Shown here one piece after another: positions 34,754-43,616 of a stretch of DNA of 58,999 bases. Every line of letters starts with the position of its first letter. Position 1 is the first letter of the stretch. Below the pieces are notes generated by a model. It saw only the letters and a list, made by a program, of their open reading frames with translations. It did not search any database and was not told the origin of the DNA. This stretch comes from an uncultured SAR116 cluster alpha proteobacterium (lineage in GTDB: Bacteria > Pseudomonadota > Alphaproteobacteria > Puniceispirillales > Marisalimonadaceae): NCBI GenBank assembly GCA_902542765.1, contig CACBVW010000005.1, positions 1 to 58,999 of the forward strand, in the 5' to 3' direction. A program made the position numbers and the translations under genes.

Positions 34754-36392
34754 TTTTTAAAGAGCTGGTCCTTTTATATAAGAAATATGTACCAGTTAAA
34801 ACTAATATTACAGCTACTATCATTCTTACAGGACTACCCATCAAAAATAATGGTAGTGACAATACAATCATAGAAACTGGAACATAAAGTTTTGCGAATA
34901 ATGTTTCTTTCTTAGCTTCTTGATAAAAAGGGAATATTACAGAGATTACTGCCATCAATAAGAAAAACAATGACCATGGCCTTGAAATAAATAAAAACAT
35001 ATCATCGCTTATTCCAGTAGCTCTAGCTAAGTTAAGTTCTGCCAATTTACCTAAGACAACACCAAGTATCATAGGAGCAAGAGGAAAGCCTAATTTTTTC
35101 ATAAAATATCCAATTATTCCAAAAAAGAACATAACCCATATATCAAAAACTATATTGTGTAATGCGAAAACTCCAATAGCACAGTATGCTAGAATAACTG
35201 AAGCTAATACATACATTGGGATTTTCGTAACAAGTAAAAATATTCTTAATGAAAATGCCTGTAATCCAACCATAAAAAAATGAGCAACGAAAAACGCTAT
35301 AAAAACACCGTAAGCTAATAACGGTTCGTCTTGAATGAATGTTGGGCCAGGAATGATGTTGTGGATCATTAATGCTCCTAACATAACTGCTGTTACAATA
35401 TCTCCAGGAATACCGAGCGCCATCATCATAATTAATGCTCCACCAGCTGTTGCATTATTAGCAGCTTCTGGTGCAATGACACCATCATATTCACCTTTTC
35501 CAAAATTTGATCTATTAGGTGAAGCTTTTTTTGCTTGATCATATGCTAAAATATTTGAAATTGAACCACCAGCGGCAGGTAAAATTCCAGTAAAAATACC
35601 TATGAAACTTGACCTAAATAAATTAACCCATCTTTTTAAAATTATTAATATTGCTTGCCTATGCTCAACTTTCACAACAGTTCCAGACTGAGACATAAGT
35701 GGGCTCTTTGCCCTTTTGTCGTCTTCTACATCTGTTAATAATTGTGAAAAAGCAAACAATCCAATTAGAACTGGTAAAAATGCAAATCCTTGTTTGAAAT
35801 CATCAAAACCAAAGGTAAATCTTGCAACTCCATTAATCTCATCTTCACCAACTGTTGCTGCAAATAAACCAAGTAGTCCAGCAATCAAACCTTTAGTAAT
35901 ATTACCACCTGATAAACTTACTGTGATTGTTAGAGCAAAAATAATTAATGAAAAATAATCCCAAGGACCAAATTCTAATCCTAAGAAAGCTAACTGCGGT
36001 GCTAAAGCAACTAAAATTACGGCACTAATCATTCCACCAAAGAAAGAAGACCATAATCCTAACCCTAGCGCGAGGCCTGGCCTTCCTGATCTTACTAACG
36101 GAAAACCATCAAAGGTTGTAGCAACTGAAGACGGAGTTCCTGGTATCCCAGTTAACATGCATGACATCAATCCTCCTGAGAAGCCTCCAACAAAAACCCC
36201 AAGCATGGTTGCTAATCCTTGAACTGCAGTCATACCAAAAGTAAATGGTAGCGTTAAAATTACGCCCATTGCTATAGTAAAGCCTGGAATAGCACCTGCT
36301 AAAATGCCAGCGAGTGTACCTACAAACATTAATCCAAGTGTAACTGGATCTAAAACTATGCTTGCAAAGGCCTGTAAAATAACATCTATCAT
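34746..36392 (-). CDS. tctA: tripartite tricarboxylate transporter, large membrane subunit TctA
   Basis: A 548-residue, 12-helix (or more) membrane protein of the TTT family: GAIPGFTIAMGVILTLPFTF, GVFVGGFSGGLMSCMLTGIP, the repeated GxxPGxP loops (GILPAAGGSIS; ALGIPGDIVTAVML) and GPTFIQ. It is somewhat longer than the ~500-residue norm because of an extra hydrophobic C-terminal stretch (about 480-540). It works with TctB and the binding protein TctC in sodium- or proton-driven uptake of carboxylates. It follows tctB after 4 bases. Confidence 0.95.
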   Translation of the reverse strand: MIDVILQAFASIVLDPVTLGLMFVGTLAGILAGAIPGFTIAMGVILTLPFTFGMTAVQGLATMLGVFVGGFSGGLMSCMLTGIPGTPSSVATTFDGFPLVRSGRPGLALGLGLWSSFFGGMISAVILVALAPQLAFLGLEFGPWDYFSLIIFALTITVSLSGGNITKGLIAGLLGLFAATVGEDEINGVARFTFGFDDFKQGFAFLPVLIGLFAFSQLLTDVEDDKRAKSPLMSQSGTVVKVEHRQAILIILKRWVNLFRSSFIGIFTGILPAAGGSISNILAYDQAKKASPNRSNFGKGEYDGVIAPEAANNATAGGALIMMMALGIPGDIVTAVMLGALMIHNIIPGPTFIQDEPLLAYGVFIAFFVAHFFMVGLQAFSLRIFLLVTKIPMYVLASVILAYCAIGVFALHNIVFDIWVMFFFGIIGYFMKKLGFPLAPMILGVVLGKLAELNLARATGISDDMFLFISRPWSLFFLLMAVISVIFPFYQEAKKETLFAKLYVPVSMIVLSLPLFLMGSPVRMIVAVILVLTGTYFLYKRTSSLKTT

Positions 36393-36396
36393 AAAT

Positions 36397-36885
36397 TTAC
36401 CAAATTCTTAGAATTTCGCCCTCTGGTAAAATAACTTTTAAACCAAAGGTAAATATTGACCACATAATTCCTATTGTAATAATTGAAATAATTGAATGAT
36501 TTATAATTTTTTTTATCTCAAATCCACCTAATAAAGTTAGTAACCCAAATACAAACAAAACACCTCCAATTAACATTCCTAAATAATCTAGAAATGCTAA
36601 AAAAAGAATAAACATTAAAAAGCATATTGAGGCATTCTTAAATTTTAAAAAAATATTTTGTGAATTTGTATTTTCAGAATTTAAGTTATTGTCAGTTGTA
36701 GAAACTATAGATTTGATTAACATAACCAATGACATAACCGATAATAGACACAAAACTATAGTTGGCCAAAAACTAGCTTTCATTCCTTGATAACCAGGGT
36801 CTTCAATATCAAAACTACTATTGATCATTATTCCACAGAATAATAATAGAAATATAGCTACAATTGTGTCTTTGTTAATACTCAT
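36397..36885 (-). CDS. tctB: tripartite tricarboxylate transporter, small membrane subunit TctB
   Basis: A 162-residue protein with four hydrophobic segments and the TctB pattern (DPGYQGMKASFWP near the N-terminus and a Gly-rich GMLIGGVLFVFGLLTLLG helix). The sequence is poorly conserved across the family, so identification rests partly on position between tctC and tctA. No Shine-Dalgarno sequence is evident; a 13-bp hairpin in the 49-base gap after tctC lies just before its start. Confidence 0.9.
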   Translation of the reverse strand: MSINKDTIVAIFLLLFCGIMINSSFDIEDPGYQGMKASFWPTIVLCLLSVMSLVMLIKSIVSTTDNNLNSENTNSQNIFLKFKNASICFLMFILFLAFLDYLGMLIGGVLFVFGLLTLLGGFEIKKIINHSIISIITIGIMWSIFTFGLKVILPEGEILRIW

Positions 36886-36896
36886 AATGATTTATT

Positions 36897-36927
36897 AAAG
36901 AAGAGATAAACCAGTTATCTCTTCTTT
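36897..36927 (-). promoter_or_regulatory. intercistronic 13-bp hairpin between tctC and tctB
   Basis: AAAGAAGAGATAA and TTATCTCTTCTTT pair perfectly around a 5-base loop. On the transcribed (minus) strand it begins 7 bases after the tctC stop and is followed by only UUU then AATAAA, so full termination is unlikely. It probably protects or partly terminates the tctC message, giving more binding protein than membrane subunits. Confidence 0.7.
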
Positions 36928-36934
36928 TTCAAAT

Positions 36935-37912
36935 TTAGTCTTTTCTTTTATATACACCAACTTGTTTTGCTATTGGCTTCCAATAATCATAAGTTGCTTG
37001 AAAATGTTTCTTATAATCTGCAGGTCCTTTATAATTAATTAAAATACCTTTTTTGTGCATAGCAGCTTTAAAATCTTTATCCATGGCTGCGCCTTCAAAC
37101 ATTTTTGCGTAATGATTTACAATTTCTGGAGATGTTCCCTTTGGAGCAACAACCCCTCTCTCAACAGCAAATATAACCTTAGCACCCTGTTCTTGTGCTG
37201 TTTTAATATCAGGAATTTGATCAAGTCTTGCATCATTAGTAACGCCAAGCGCTTTTAATTTACCAGCTTTGATAAATTTAATAGCTGCAGCCAAATTGAT
37301 CTCTCCCAACTTTATATTATCTGCTAACAAAGCAGTCATTCTTTGTTTTGTACCATCATATGATACATGTTTAAATTTTACACCAGTTGCATCCTCTAAT
37401 AAAAGAAAAACAAACTGACTTGTTGAACCAAAGGTTCCACCTGCTGTGATAGTTCCTGGTGCCTTTTTCGCAGCAGCAACTAATTCTGATATGTTATTAT
37501 ATGGTGTGTTTACATTTGCGCCTATTATAGAAGGTGTTGACGTAACCATAGAAATAGTTTCAAATGCATCCCAAGTAATATCTATTCTACCAGTAAAATA
37601 ACTAGTTATAGCACTTTGGTGAATTGCAAACAAAGTACAACCATCAGGTTTAGCTTTAGAAGCTTGTTTAGCTCCTTTGTTTCCACCTTGGCCACCAACG
37701 TTCACGACTTGTAACTGTGGTTTTGCTCCACTTTTATTTACTTTTTCGACCATCTGTCTAAATATGACATCTGTACCACCGCCAGCTCCCCATGGAACAA
37801 TTAGTTTTGCAGTGCCACAAGGAATACTTGGAGCTGCTGAAGCTCCTGTAAATGATAAAGCTAATAAAGCTGCCCCAGCCAAACTCGCTTTAAATAAATT
37901 TTTAATAGGCAT
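36935..37912 (-). CDS. tctC: periplasmic substrate-binding protein TctC (Bug family)
   Basis: A 325-residue exported protein with a clear signal peptide (MPIKNLFKASLAGAALLALS, cleavage near GASAA-PS). Bug-family sequences: KLIVPWGAGGGTDVIFRQM, VVNVGGQGGNKGAKQ, LFAIHQSAI, and IKAGKLKALGVTNDARLDQI. The start at ATG 37912 is preferred over upstream codons because GGAGA sits 6-7 bases before it and the signal peptide then begins properly. It binds a carboxylate or related small organic acid and delivers it to TctAB. First gene of the tctCBA operon, divergent from the gamma-glutamyltransferase gene. Confidence 0.93.
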   Translation of the reverse strand: MPIKNLFKASLAGAALLALSFTGASAAPSIPCGTAKLIVPWGAGGGTDVIFRQMVEKVNKSGAKPQLQVVNVGGQGGNKGAKQASKAKPDGCTLFAIHQSAITSYFTGRIDITWDAFETISMVTSTPSIIGANVNTPYNNISELVAAAKKAPGTITAGGTFGSTSQFVFLLLEDATGVKFKHVSYDGTKQRMTALLADNIKLGEINLAAAIKFIKAGKLKALGVTNDARLDQIPDIKTAQEQGAKVIFAVERGVVAPKGTSPEIVNHYAKMFEGAAMDKDFKAAMHKKGILINYKGPADYKKHFQATYDYWKPIAKQVGVYKRKD

Positions 37913-38018
37913 TGTTATCTCCACAAATTTGTTTATTTTATTTTTGATAATTATCAATTTTATATTCTCTTAGTTCTTTAATAAGAGTCAATTAATAAAA
38001 TTTTATATTGGAAATAAA

Positions 38019-39827
38019 ATGAGTAAATTTACTACAAGACCTGAAATTGTTGGCAACTTTGGAGTTGTTACTTCTACTCATTGGATTGCATCTGCAGTCG
38101 GTATGTCAATTTTAGAGAAAAATGGAAACGCATTTGATGCTGCTGTTGCCACTGGATTTGCACTTCAGGTGGTTGAACCTCACCTAAATGGACCAGGTGG
38201 AGAGGTTCCTTTAATCTTATGCCCTAATGGAGAAAACCCTGTTGTAATATGTGGCCAAGGTGTTGCTCCAAATTCTGCATCTTTGAAAACTTTTAGTGAT
38301 ATGAATTTAAATATAGTTCCAGGAAGTGGCTTGTTGCCTGCTGTTGTTCCAGGCGCATTTGATGCTTGGATGCTTCTTTTGCTTAACTATGGAACTATGT
38401 CATTAAGGACTGTTTTAGAACCAGCGATAGGTATCGCAATAAAAGGTTATCCTTTAGTTCCAAACATAATTAATACAATCAAATCAGTTGAAGAACTGTT
38501 TAAAACAGAATGGACAAGTTCAGCAGGAATTTATCTCCCTAATGGGAAAGTTCCTTCCATTGGTGATTTTTTTACTAATAAAAAAATGGCTAATACATAC
38601 TTAAGAATTATTGAGGAAGCAGAAAACAAATCCAATGATCGTAAAGAACAAATCAAACAAGCTCGTTTAATATGGAGTCAGGGTTTTATTGCACAAGAAA
38701 TAGAAGATTTTTGCAAAAATAATGAGTTTATGGATACAACTGAAAAAAGACATAAAGGTCTATTAACTGGAGATGATCTAGCTAATTGGTCTGCAACTAT
38801 TGAAAAACCTTTATGTTATGATTACAATAACTATACAGTTTGCAAAACTGGGCCTTGGGGCCAAGGTCCAACTTTTTTACAGCAATTAGCATTGCTAAAA
38901 GAATTTGATTTAGATTCATTAGATGAAAATTCTCCTGAGTTTGTACACTTAGTTGTGGAAGCAACTAAATTAGCTTTTGCTGATAGAGAGGCTTTTTATG
39001 GAGATACAAATTTCAACGAAGTGCCTATGGATATTTTATTGAGTGAAGAATACAATGCTACAAGAAGAAATTTAATATCCAAAGAAGCCTCAATGGAAGT
39101 AAGACCAGGAGTTATACCAGGTTTTGGAGGGAAAGTGTTGGTAAGACCAAAAGGTGGTACGCCAGAGTCATTTTCAAAATTTGATATTGGAGAACCTACA
39201 GTAGCGAGGTTTGACGAACCTAATCCATCCAGTCTTGGGGATACAAAAGGAGACACTACTCATTTTGATATAATTGATAAATGGGGAAATATGATTGCTG
39301 GCACTCCCAGTGGAGGTTGGTTACAAAGCTCTCCAATAATTCCAAATCTTGGATTTTGTTTATCTAATAGAGGGCAAATGTTTTGGTTAGACGAAAACTC
39401 CCCAGGTTGCATTGGTCCAAAAAGAAGACCTAGAACTACTTTATCTCCAAGTCTTGCTTTGAAAGATGGACTGCCTTATATGGTTTTTGGTACACCAGGA
39501 GGTGATCAACAAGATCAATGGTCTCTTCATTTGTTTTTAAGACATGTACATTTTAGACTCAATCTTCAAGAAGCAATTGATGCCCCAGGTTTCAGCACTG
39601 CACATTTTCCAAATTCATTCTATCCAAGAGAAACTGATATTGGTCATCTAGCAATTGAAAGAAGATTTCCTAAGGAGACTATTGATGAACTTATTAAAAA
39701 AGGACATAAAGTAATAATTGATGATGACTGGAGTCTTGGCAGAATGACTGCAGCTTCAAAGGATAATGAAATTTTAAAAGCGGCAGCTAATCCAAGATTT
39801 ATGCAAGGTTACGCAATTGGAAGATAA
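38019..39827 (+). CDS. gamma-glutamyltransferase family protein (Ntn hydrolase)
   Basis: A 602-residue GGT-like proenzyme. The autoprocessing nucleophile is Thr413 in GDTTHFDIIDKWGN, followed by GTPSGGWLQSSP and the N-terminal GMSILEKNGNAFDAAVATGF with GPGGEVP. There is no signal peptide, so it is probably cytoplasmic, unlike classic periplasmic GGT. This points to hydrolysis or transfer of gamma-glutamyl or related amide bonds on an imported substrate, and family members include other amide-cleaving enzymes. It is followed after 18 bases by aspartate dehydrogenase and is divergent from the tctCBA operon. Confidence 0.88.
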   Translation: MSKFTTRPEIVGNFGVVTSTHWIASAVGMSILEKNGNAFDAAVATGFALQVVEPHLNGPGGEVPLILCPNGENPVVICGQGVAPNSASLKTFSDMNLNIVPGSGLLPAVVPGAFDAWMLLLLNYGTMSLRTVLEPAIGIAIKGYPLVPNIINTIKSVEELFKTEWTSSAGIYLPNGKVPSIGDFFTNKKMANTYLRIIEEAENKSNDRKEQIKQARLIWSQGFIAQEIEDFCKNNEFMDTTEKRHKGLLTGDDLANWSATIEKPLCYDYNNYTVCKTGPWGQGPTFLQQLALLKEFDLDSLDENSPEFVHLVVEATKLAFADREAFYGDTNFNEVPMDILLSEEYNATRRNLISKEASMEVRPGVIPGFGGKVLVRPKGGTPESFSKFDIGEPTVARFDEPNPSSLGDTKGDTTHFDIIDKWGNMIAGTPSGGWLQSSPIIPNLGFCLSNRGQMFWLDENSPGCIGPKRRPRTTLSPSLALKDGLPYMVFGTPGGDQQDQWSLHLFLRHVHFRLNLQEAIDAPGFSTAHFPNSFYPRETDIGHLAIERRFPKETIDELIKKGHKVIIDDDWSLGRMTAASKDNEILKAAANPRFMQGYAIGR

Positions 39828-39845
39828 ATACATAAGGGTAAAAAG

Positions 39846-40646
39846 ATGAATGTTGGTATCGTTGGTTTTGGCTCAATAGGAACAGAAGTAGCAAAAGCGC
39901 TCATAAAAGGTGTAGAAAATTTTTATTTATATGGAATTACATCTAGAAGCAAAACAAACGCAGAAGAAAGAATTTCAAAATTAAAAAAAAGTATCGAAAT
40001 TTTTGACTTAGAAACTTTGATTAATAATTGTAAAATTATTATCGATTGCGCTCCAAAAGAAGCCTTCAGGGATATAGCAACTCGATGTATTAGTGAAGGT
40101 AAAACATTAATAACTGTTAGTGGTTCTGGTATACTTGAGAATTTTGATTTAATTGAAACATCAAAAAAAAATAACTCTCAAATAATTTTAGCAACAGGTG
40201 CAATATTAGGTTTAGATGCATTAAGAGCTGCTGCAGAATCCACAATTCATTCCGTTAAAATGACTACTCGGAAACCACCTAATGCACTTTCAAAAGCACC
40301 ATATGTCATTAAAAACAATATAGAACTTGATCAATTATCAGAAGCTAAATTAATTTTCAAAGGCTCAGCTACTGAGGGTGCAAAAGCTTTTCCAGCAAAT
40401 GTCAATGTCGCTGCTGCTGTTGGTCTGGCGGGTATAGGTGCTAATAAAACCCAGCTTGAAATATGGGCAGATCCAAATCTAGAGAGAAACACGCATAAAG
40501 TTGAGGTCAAATCGGATAGTGCAGAATTTGAAATGTCTATTCAAAATGTTCAAACACCAGAAAATCCAGGAACTGGAAGAATTACAGGATTAAGTGTGAT
40601 TGCTTGTTTAAGAGGTCTAAAATCTTCCCTTAAAGTTGGATCTTAA
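39846..40646 (+). CDS. nadX: L-aspartate dehydrogenase
   Basis: A 266-residue enzyme with an N-terminal Rossmann domain (VGIVGFGSIGTEVAKAL) and the AspDH-specific C-terminal domain: LATGAILGLDALRAAAE, FPANVNVAAAVGLAGIG, the catalytic His in RNTHKVEV and PENPGTGRITGLSVIA. It oxidises aspartate to iminoaspartate with NAD(P)+; iminoaspartate feeds NAD synthesis or hydrolyses to oxaloacetate plus ammonia. It follows a GGT-family gene, so a role in amino-acid catabolism is as likely as one in NAD synthesis. Tail to tail with the ketopantoate-reductase-like gene. Confidence 0.88.
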   Translation: MNVGIVGFGSIGTEVAKALIKGVENFYLYGITSRSKTNAEERISKLKKSIEIFDLETLINNCKIIIDCAPKEAFRDIATRCISEGKTLITVSGSGILENFDLIETSKKNNSQIILATGAILGLDALRAAAESTIHSVKMTTRKPPNALSKAPYVIKNNIELDQLSEAKLIFKGSATEGAKAFPANVNVAAAVGLAGIGANKTQLEIWADPNLERNTHKVEVKSDSAEFEMSIQNVQTPENPGTGRITGLSVIACLRGLKSSLKVGS

Positions 40647-40649
40647 AAT

Positions 40650-41564
40650 TTAATTTAGATTTTCTTTGTAAATTTTCATTCTTAAATAACAAGCTTTAAG
40701 AATTGGGCAATCAAGGTTAAATTTTTCTGCTTCTGTAATTAAATCTCCAAATATTTCTTCATGCTCAGTGAATCCTTTTTTTTCTACGTCTCTTAGCATT
40801 GAAGCTTTAATGAGTGATCCTGGTGTCATTATATTTTTCAAAACATTTTCTGTTTCTAAATCACTAATAATATAACCGTTAAGTTTTGCTATTGATCTAC
40901 ATTCATCGTACAAGTCTGATAAAGTATTTTTACCAACCACATGATTACTTATTTCTCCAAGTGGACAATTAAACAATGTTGTAGCCCCGGCAACAGTTGC
41001 AATAAAAACCCATTTTTTCCATAAATCCAAGGTAATATCTTCTGATATAGCAACGTCAAATTTAGTTCTTTTGCAAATGTTATAAAATGATGCAAGTTCA
41101 TTACTTGGTTTTTTTTTTCTATCACCAAAAGTTATTTTTTTAAATTCACTAAAATGTTCTATTGCACCATCATTATTTATAGTTGAGCTTATATGAGCCA
41201 CACCACCAATTACATTTTCACTACCAAATTCTTTATCTAATTTTTCCATGTGAGTAAACCCATTCAAAAAAGGGATAATAATACCCTTTCCTTTAACCCC
41301 TTTTAAATCTCGCATGGCTTGATCTAAATCATAGGTTTTACACGAAACTAGAATAACATCGTAGATTGATTTTAATTCATTTGATAGAATTAAGTTAGGT
41401 TCTAATTTTAAGTTACCAAGTGGGCTTATAATCTTTAATTTATTTTTTATTAATAGCGCCTTTCTTTTTGGTCTTACTAAAAAAGTTACATCAGCACCAC
41501 TTTCTTGAAGAAATCCTCCAAAAAAACCTCCGACTCCTCCAATTCCTAATACTAGTATTTTCAT
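40650..41564 (-). CDS. 2-dehydropantoate 2-reductase (ApbA/PanE) family protein
   Basis: A 304-residue protein: N-terminal NADP-binding LVLGIGGVGGFFGGFL, the DVILVSCKTYDLDQAM segment with the catalytic Lys, PFLNGFTHMEKL, and C-terminal helical domain with LWKKWVFIATVAGATTLFNC. True PanE makes pantoate for coenzyme A; many paralogues in catabolic regions reduce other 2-oxo acids, and the setting here (next to nadX and an aldo/keto reductase) does not settle it. Confidence 0.87.
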   Translation of the reverse strand: MKILVLGIGGVGGFFGGFLQESGADVTFLVRPKRKALLIKNKLKIISPLGNLKLEPNLILSNELKSIYDVILVSCKTYDLDQAMRDLKGVKGKGIIIPFLNGFTHMEKLDKEFGSENVIGGVAHISSTINNDGAIEHFSEFKKITFGDRKKKPSNELASFYNICKRTKFDVAISEDITLDLWKKWVFIATVAGATTLFNCPLGEISNHVVGKNTLSDLYDECRSIAKLNGYIISDLETENVLKNIMTPGSLIKASMLRDVEKKGFTEHEEIFGDLITEAEKFNLDCPILKACYLRMKIYKENLN

Positions 41565-41638
41565 ATAAACCCTGACACTTTAATTTAATTATTTAAGTTA
41601 TATGGTTGCTTCAATCTTAAGTCGATATAAATATAAAA

Positions 41639-42616
41639 TCAGATAAAATTAGAATTTTGTAATTCAGATATCTTTATCAACAAATCATCTGGCAATGACC
41701 CCATCTCAACTGCTTGCAAAGAATTTTTTAAATGATCTAAGGAAGCCAAGCCTAATACAACACAGTTCAAACTTTTATTGGATAAACCATATCTCAGAGC
41801 GAATTGAGCTCTGTTGCCATAGGAGTCACCTACTAATTGAAAAATTTTTTCAACACGCCTTTCTTCTTCTTTCATATTAATAACATGAGTAACTGGAATT
41901 TCTCTACCATGCCTTACATTTGTAGCTAACAATCCAGCTGCAAAAATCCTTATACCCATTATGCCCATCTCAAACTTTTGACAATCTGCAATTAAACCAG
42001 AAAAATCATAGTCACCCCAATTACCTCTTTCTCTAAAATTAGCACTTGGATTTAACAGATTATAATAAATTTGAGCTGTATCAAAATGACCAGTTTGTAT
42101 AATTTTTCTTATAGATTCTGTATCCCCTAAAGCTGTAAGTCCAATATTTTTAACACGTCCATCTTCTTTAAGCTTTGTCATTGTCTCACAAACATTATTA
42201 GTTATTAATTGTGAGGAGGTTAGAGTATCATTACTTTCTTCAATAGTTATTCTATTATGTAATTGATATAATTCTAATTTATCTACCTTTAATCTATTTA
42301 GTGTGTTGTCTAATTTTCTATCTAACTGTGAAACGAACGTTTCTGAAATAGTAGGATCTAATCTAGCTTTCGAAGATATCTGTAATTTATCTGAAGCAGG
42401 AAGAGAACTTATTAAATAACCAATATTTTTTTCAGATTTACCATCGCTATAACTTTCAGCTGTATCAATCCAATTAATGCCAGCCTTAATTGAAAGTTCA
42501 ATTGCTTTCTCCATTATATCAAAATTAGGGTCAATAAATAATCCTCCAACCCAACCACCACCTAGAATAACTTGGGATATATCTAATCCTGTTCTACCTA
42601 ATTTTAATTTTTTCAT
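41639..42616 (-). CDS. aldo/keto reductase
   Basis: A 325-residue TIM-barrel NADPH oxidoreductase. The catalytic tetrad is recognisable: Asp and Tyr in NWIDTAESYSDGKSE, Lys in ISSKARLD, His in LYQLHNRI. The start MKKLKLGRTGLDISQVILGG and the C-terminal QFALRYGLSN/CVVLGLASLDHL cofactor segments fit the AKR11/12-like or L-galactose/D-threo-aldose dehydrogenase-like group. The substrate is unknown. It is in the same direction as the ketopantoate-reductase-like gene, 74 bases upstream of it. Confidence 0.9.
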   Translation of the reverse strand: MKKLKLGRTGLDISQVILGGGWVGGLFIDPNFDIMEKAIELSIKAGINWIDTAESYSDGKSEKNIGYLISSLPASDKLQISSKARLDPTISETFVSQLDRKLDNTLNRLKVDKLELYQLHNRITIEESNDTLTSSQLITNNVCETMTKLKEDGRVKNIGLTALGDTESIRKIIQTGHFDTAQIYYNLLNPSANFRERGNWGDYDFSGLIADCQKFEMGIMGIRIFAAGLLATNVRHGREIPVTHVINMKEEERRVEKIFQLVGDSYGNRAQFALRYGLSNKSLNCVVLGLASLDHLKNSLQAVEMGSLPDDLLIKISELQNSNFI

Positions 42617-42698
42617 AATATTACTATCTTTATCTATTTTTAGTTGTATTAGATTATTAAGTGAATACTTCTTATTTTAACTTATTTAAAATAAAATA

Positions 42699-43604
42699 AT
42701 GAATAAAGACAAAATAATTTTTAAAAATCTGATATTAGGATCATTTTTTGCGTCCTTTTCAGCAGCACTTGGTGGATCAACTTTTGTTTTTACAAGACTA
42801 ATTGTTGATGATTTAGATCCATTTACTCTTAGTTTTCTACGTTACGGATTAACTGGACTTATTTTGTTTTTGCTTTCTATTTCTGTATTTTTAAAAACAA
42901 AATTTTTAGGAGAGGACAAAATTCCTTTAGCAATTTTGGGATTAGCCATGATAACAATTTTCCCTAACTTTATGGCCGCAGGACTTGAATATACAACTGC
43001 AGCAAGAGCAGGATTACTTTATGCAACCATGCCACTTTGTACTATAATAATAGCTTTTTTTTTTAATATAGAAAAAATTACAATAAATAAGTGTGTAGCT
43101 GTTTTTATAGCTGTTCTAGGAGTATCATTTTGTTTGTCAGAAAGTGTGAGCAATAATTTCAATCAAACATTAAAAGGTGATTTTTTAATGATGATTGGAG
43201 TAATTGCTGCGTCATGTTTTACTGTTTTTTCAGGCAAGTATCTAAATAAATATGGAAACATACCAGTCATGATTTATGTAATGGGCACTGGTACATTGAT
43301 CAATTTTCTTATATCTTTGTTTTTTGGTTCATCTTTTGAAAAAATGAATCAAATAGGTGAAGTTCAAATCTATGCATTATTAATGTTAGTCATTCCAGGT
43401 GGAGTTTTAATGATGTATTGTTGGGGAAAAGCACTTCAATTAATTTCTCCAACTCAAGCTGCAATTTCTCTTGGATTCAATCCTCTATCTGCGATTTTAC
43501 TTGGCTCTTTTATACTTAACGAAGAAATAACTTTAAAATTGATTGTAGGTTTCTTATCAATAATTTTTGCAATTACACTAGCTAATTGGAGAATAAAGAA
43601 ATAA
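42699..43604 (+). CDS. EamA/DMT-family membrane transporter
   Basis: A 301-residue protein with ten hydrophobic segments in two EamA repeats: LGSFFASFSAALGGSTFVF; LSFLRYGLTGLILFLLSI; AARAGLLYATMPLCTIIIAF for the first and MMIGVIAASCFTVFSGKYL; AISLGFNPLSAILLGSFIL for the second. It is likely a metabolite exporter; the substrate is unknown. It is divergent from the aldo/keto reductase and meets gatB tail to tail with 12 bases between. Confidence 0.9.
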   Translation: MNKDKIIFKNLILGSFFASFSAALGGSTFVFTRLIVDDLDPFTLSFLRYGLTGLILFLLSISVFLKTKFLGEDKIPLAILGLAMITIFPNFMAAGLEYTTAARAGLLYATMPLCTIIIAFFFNIEKITINKCVAVFIAVLGVSFCLSESVSNNFNQTLKGDFLMMIGVIAASCFTVFSGKYLNKYGNIPVMIYVMGTGTLINFLISLFFGSSFEKMNQIGEVQIYALLMLVIPGGVLMMYCWGKALQLISPTQAAISLGFNPLSAILLGSFILNEEITLKLIVGFLSIIFAITLANWRIKK

Positions 43605-43616
43605 TTATAAATAGTT

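Noticed and set aside
37913-37957. Fifteen-residue N-terminal extension of TctC
   Set aside because: It would put a Lys-rich stretch before a complete signal peptide; GGAGA before ATG 37912 decides the start.
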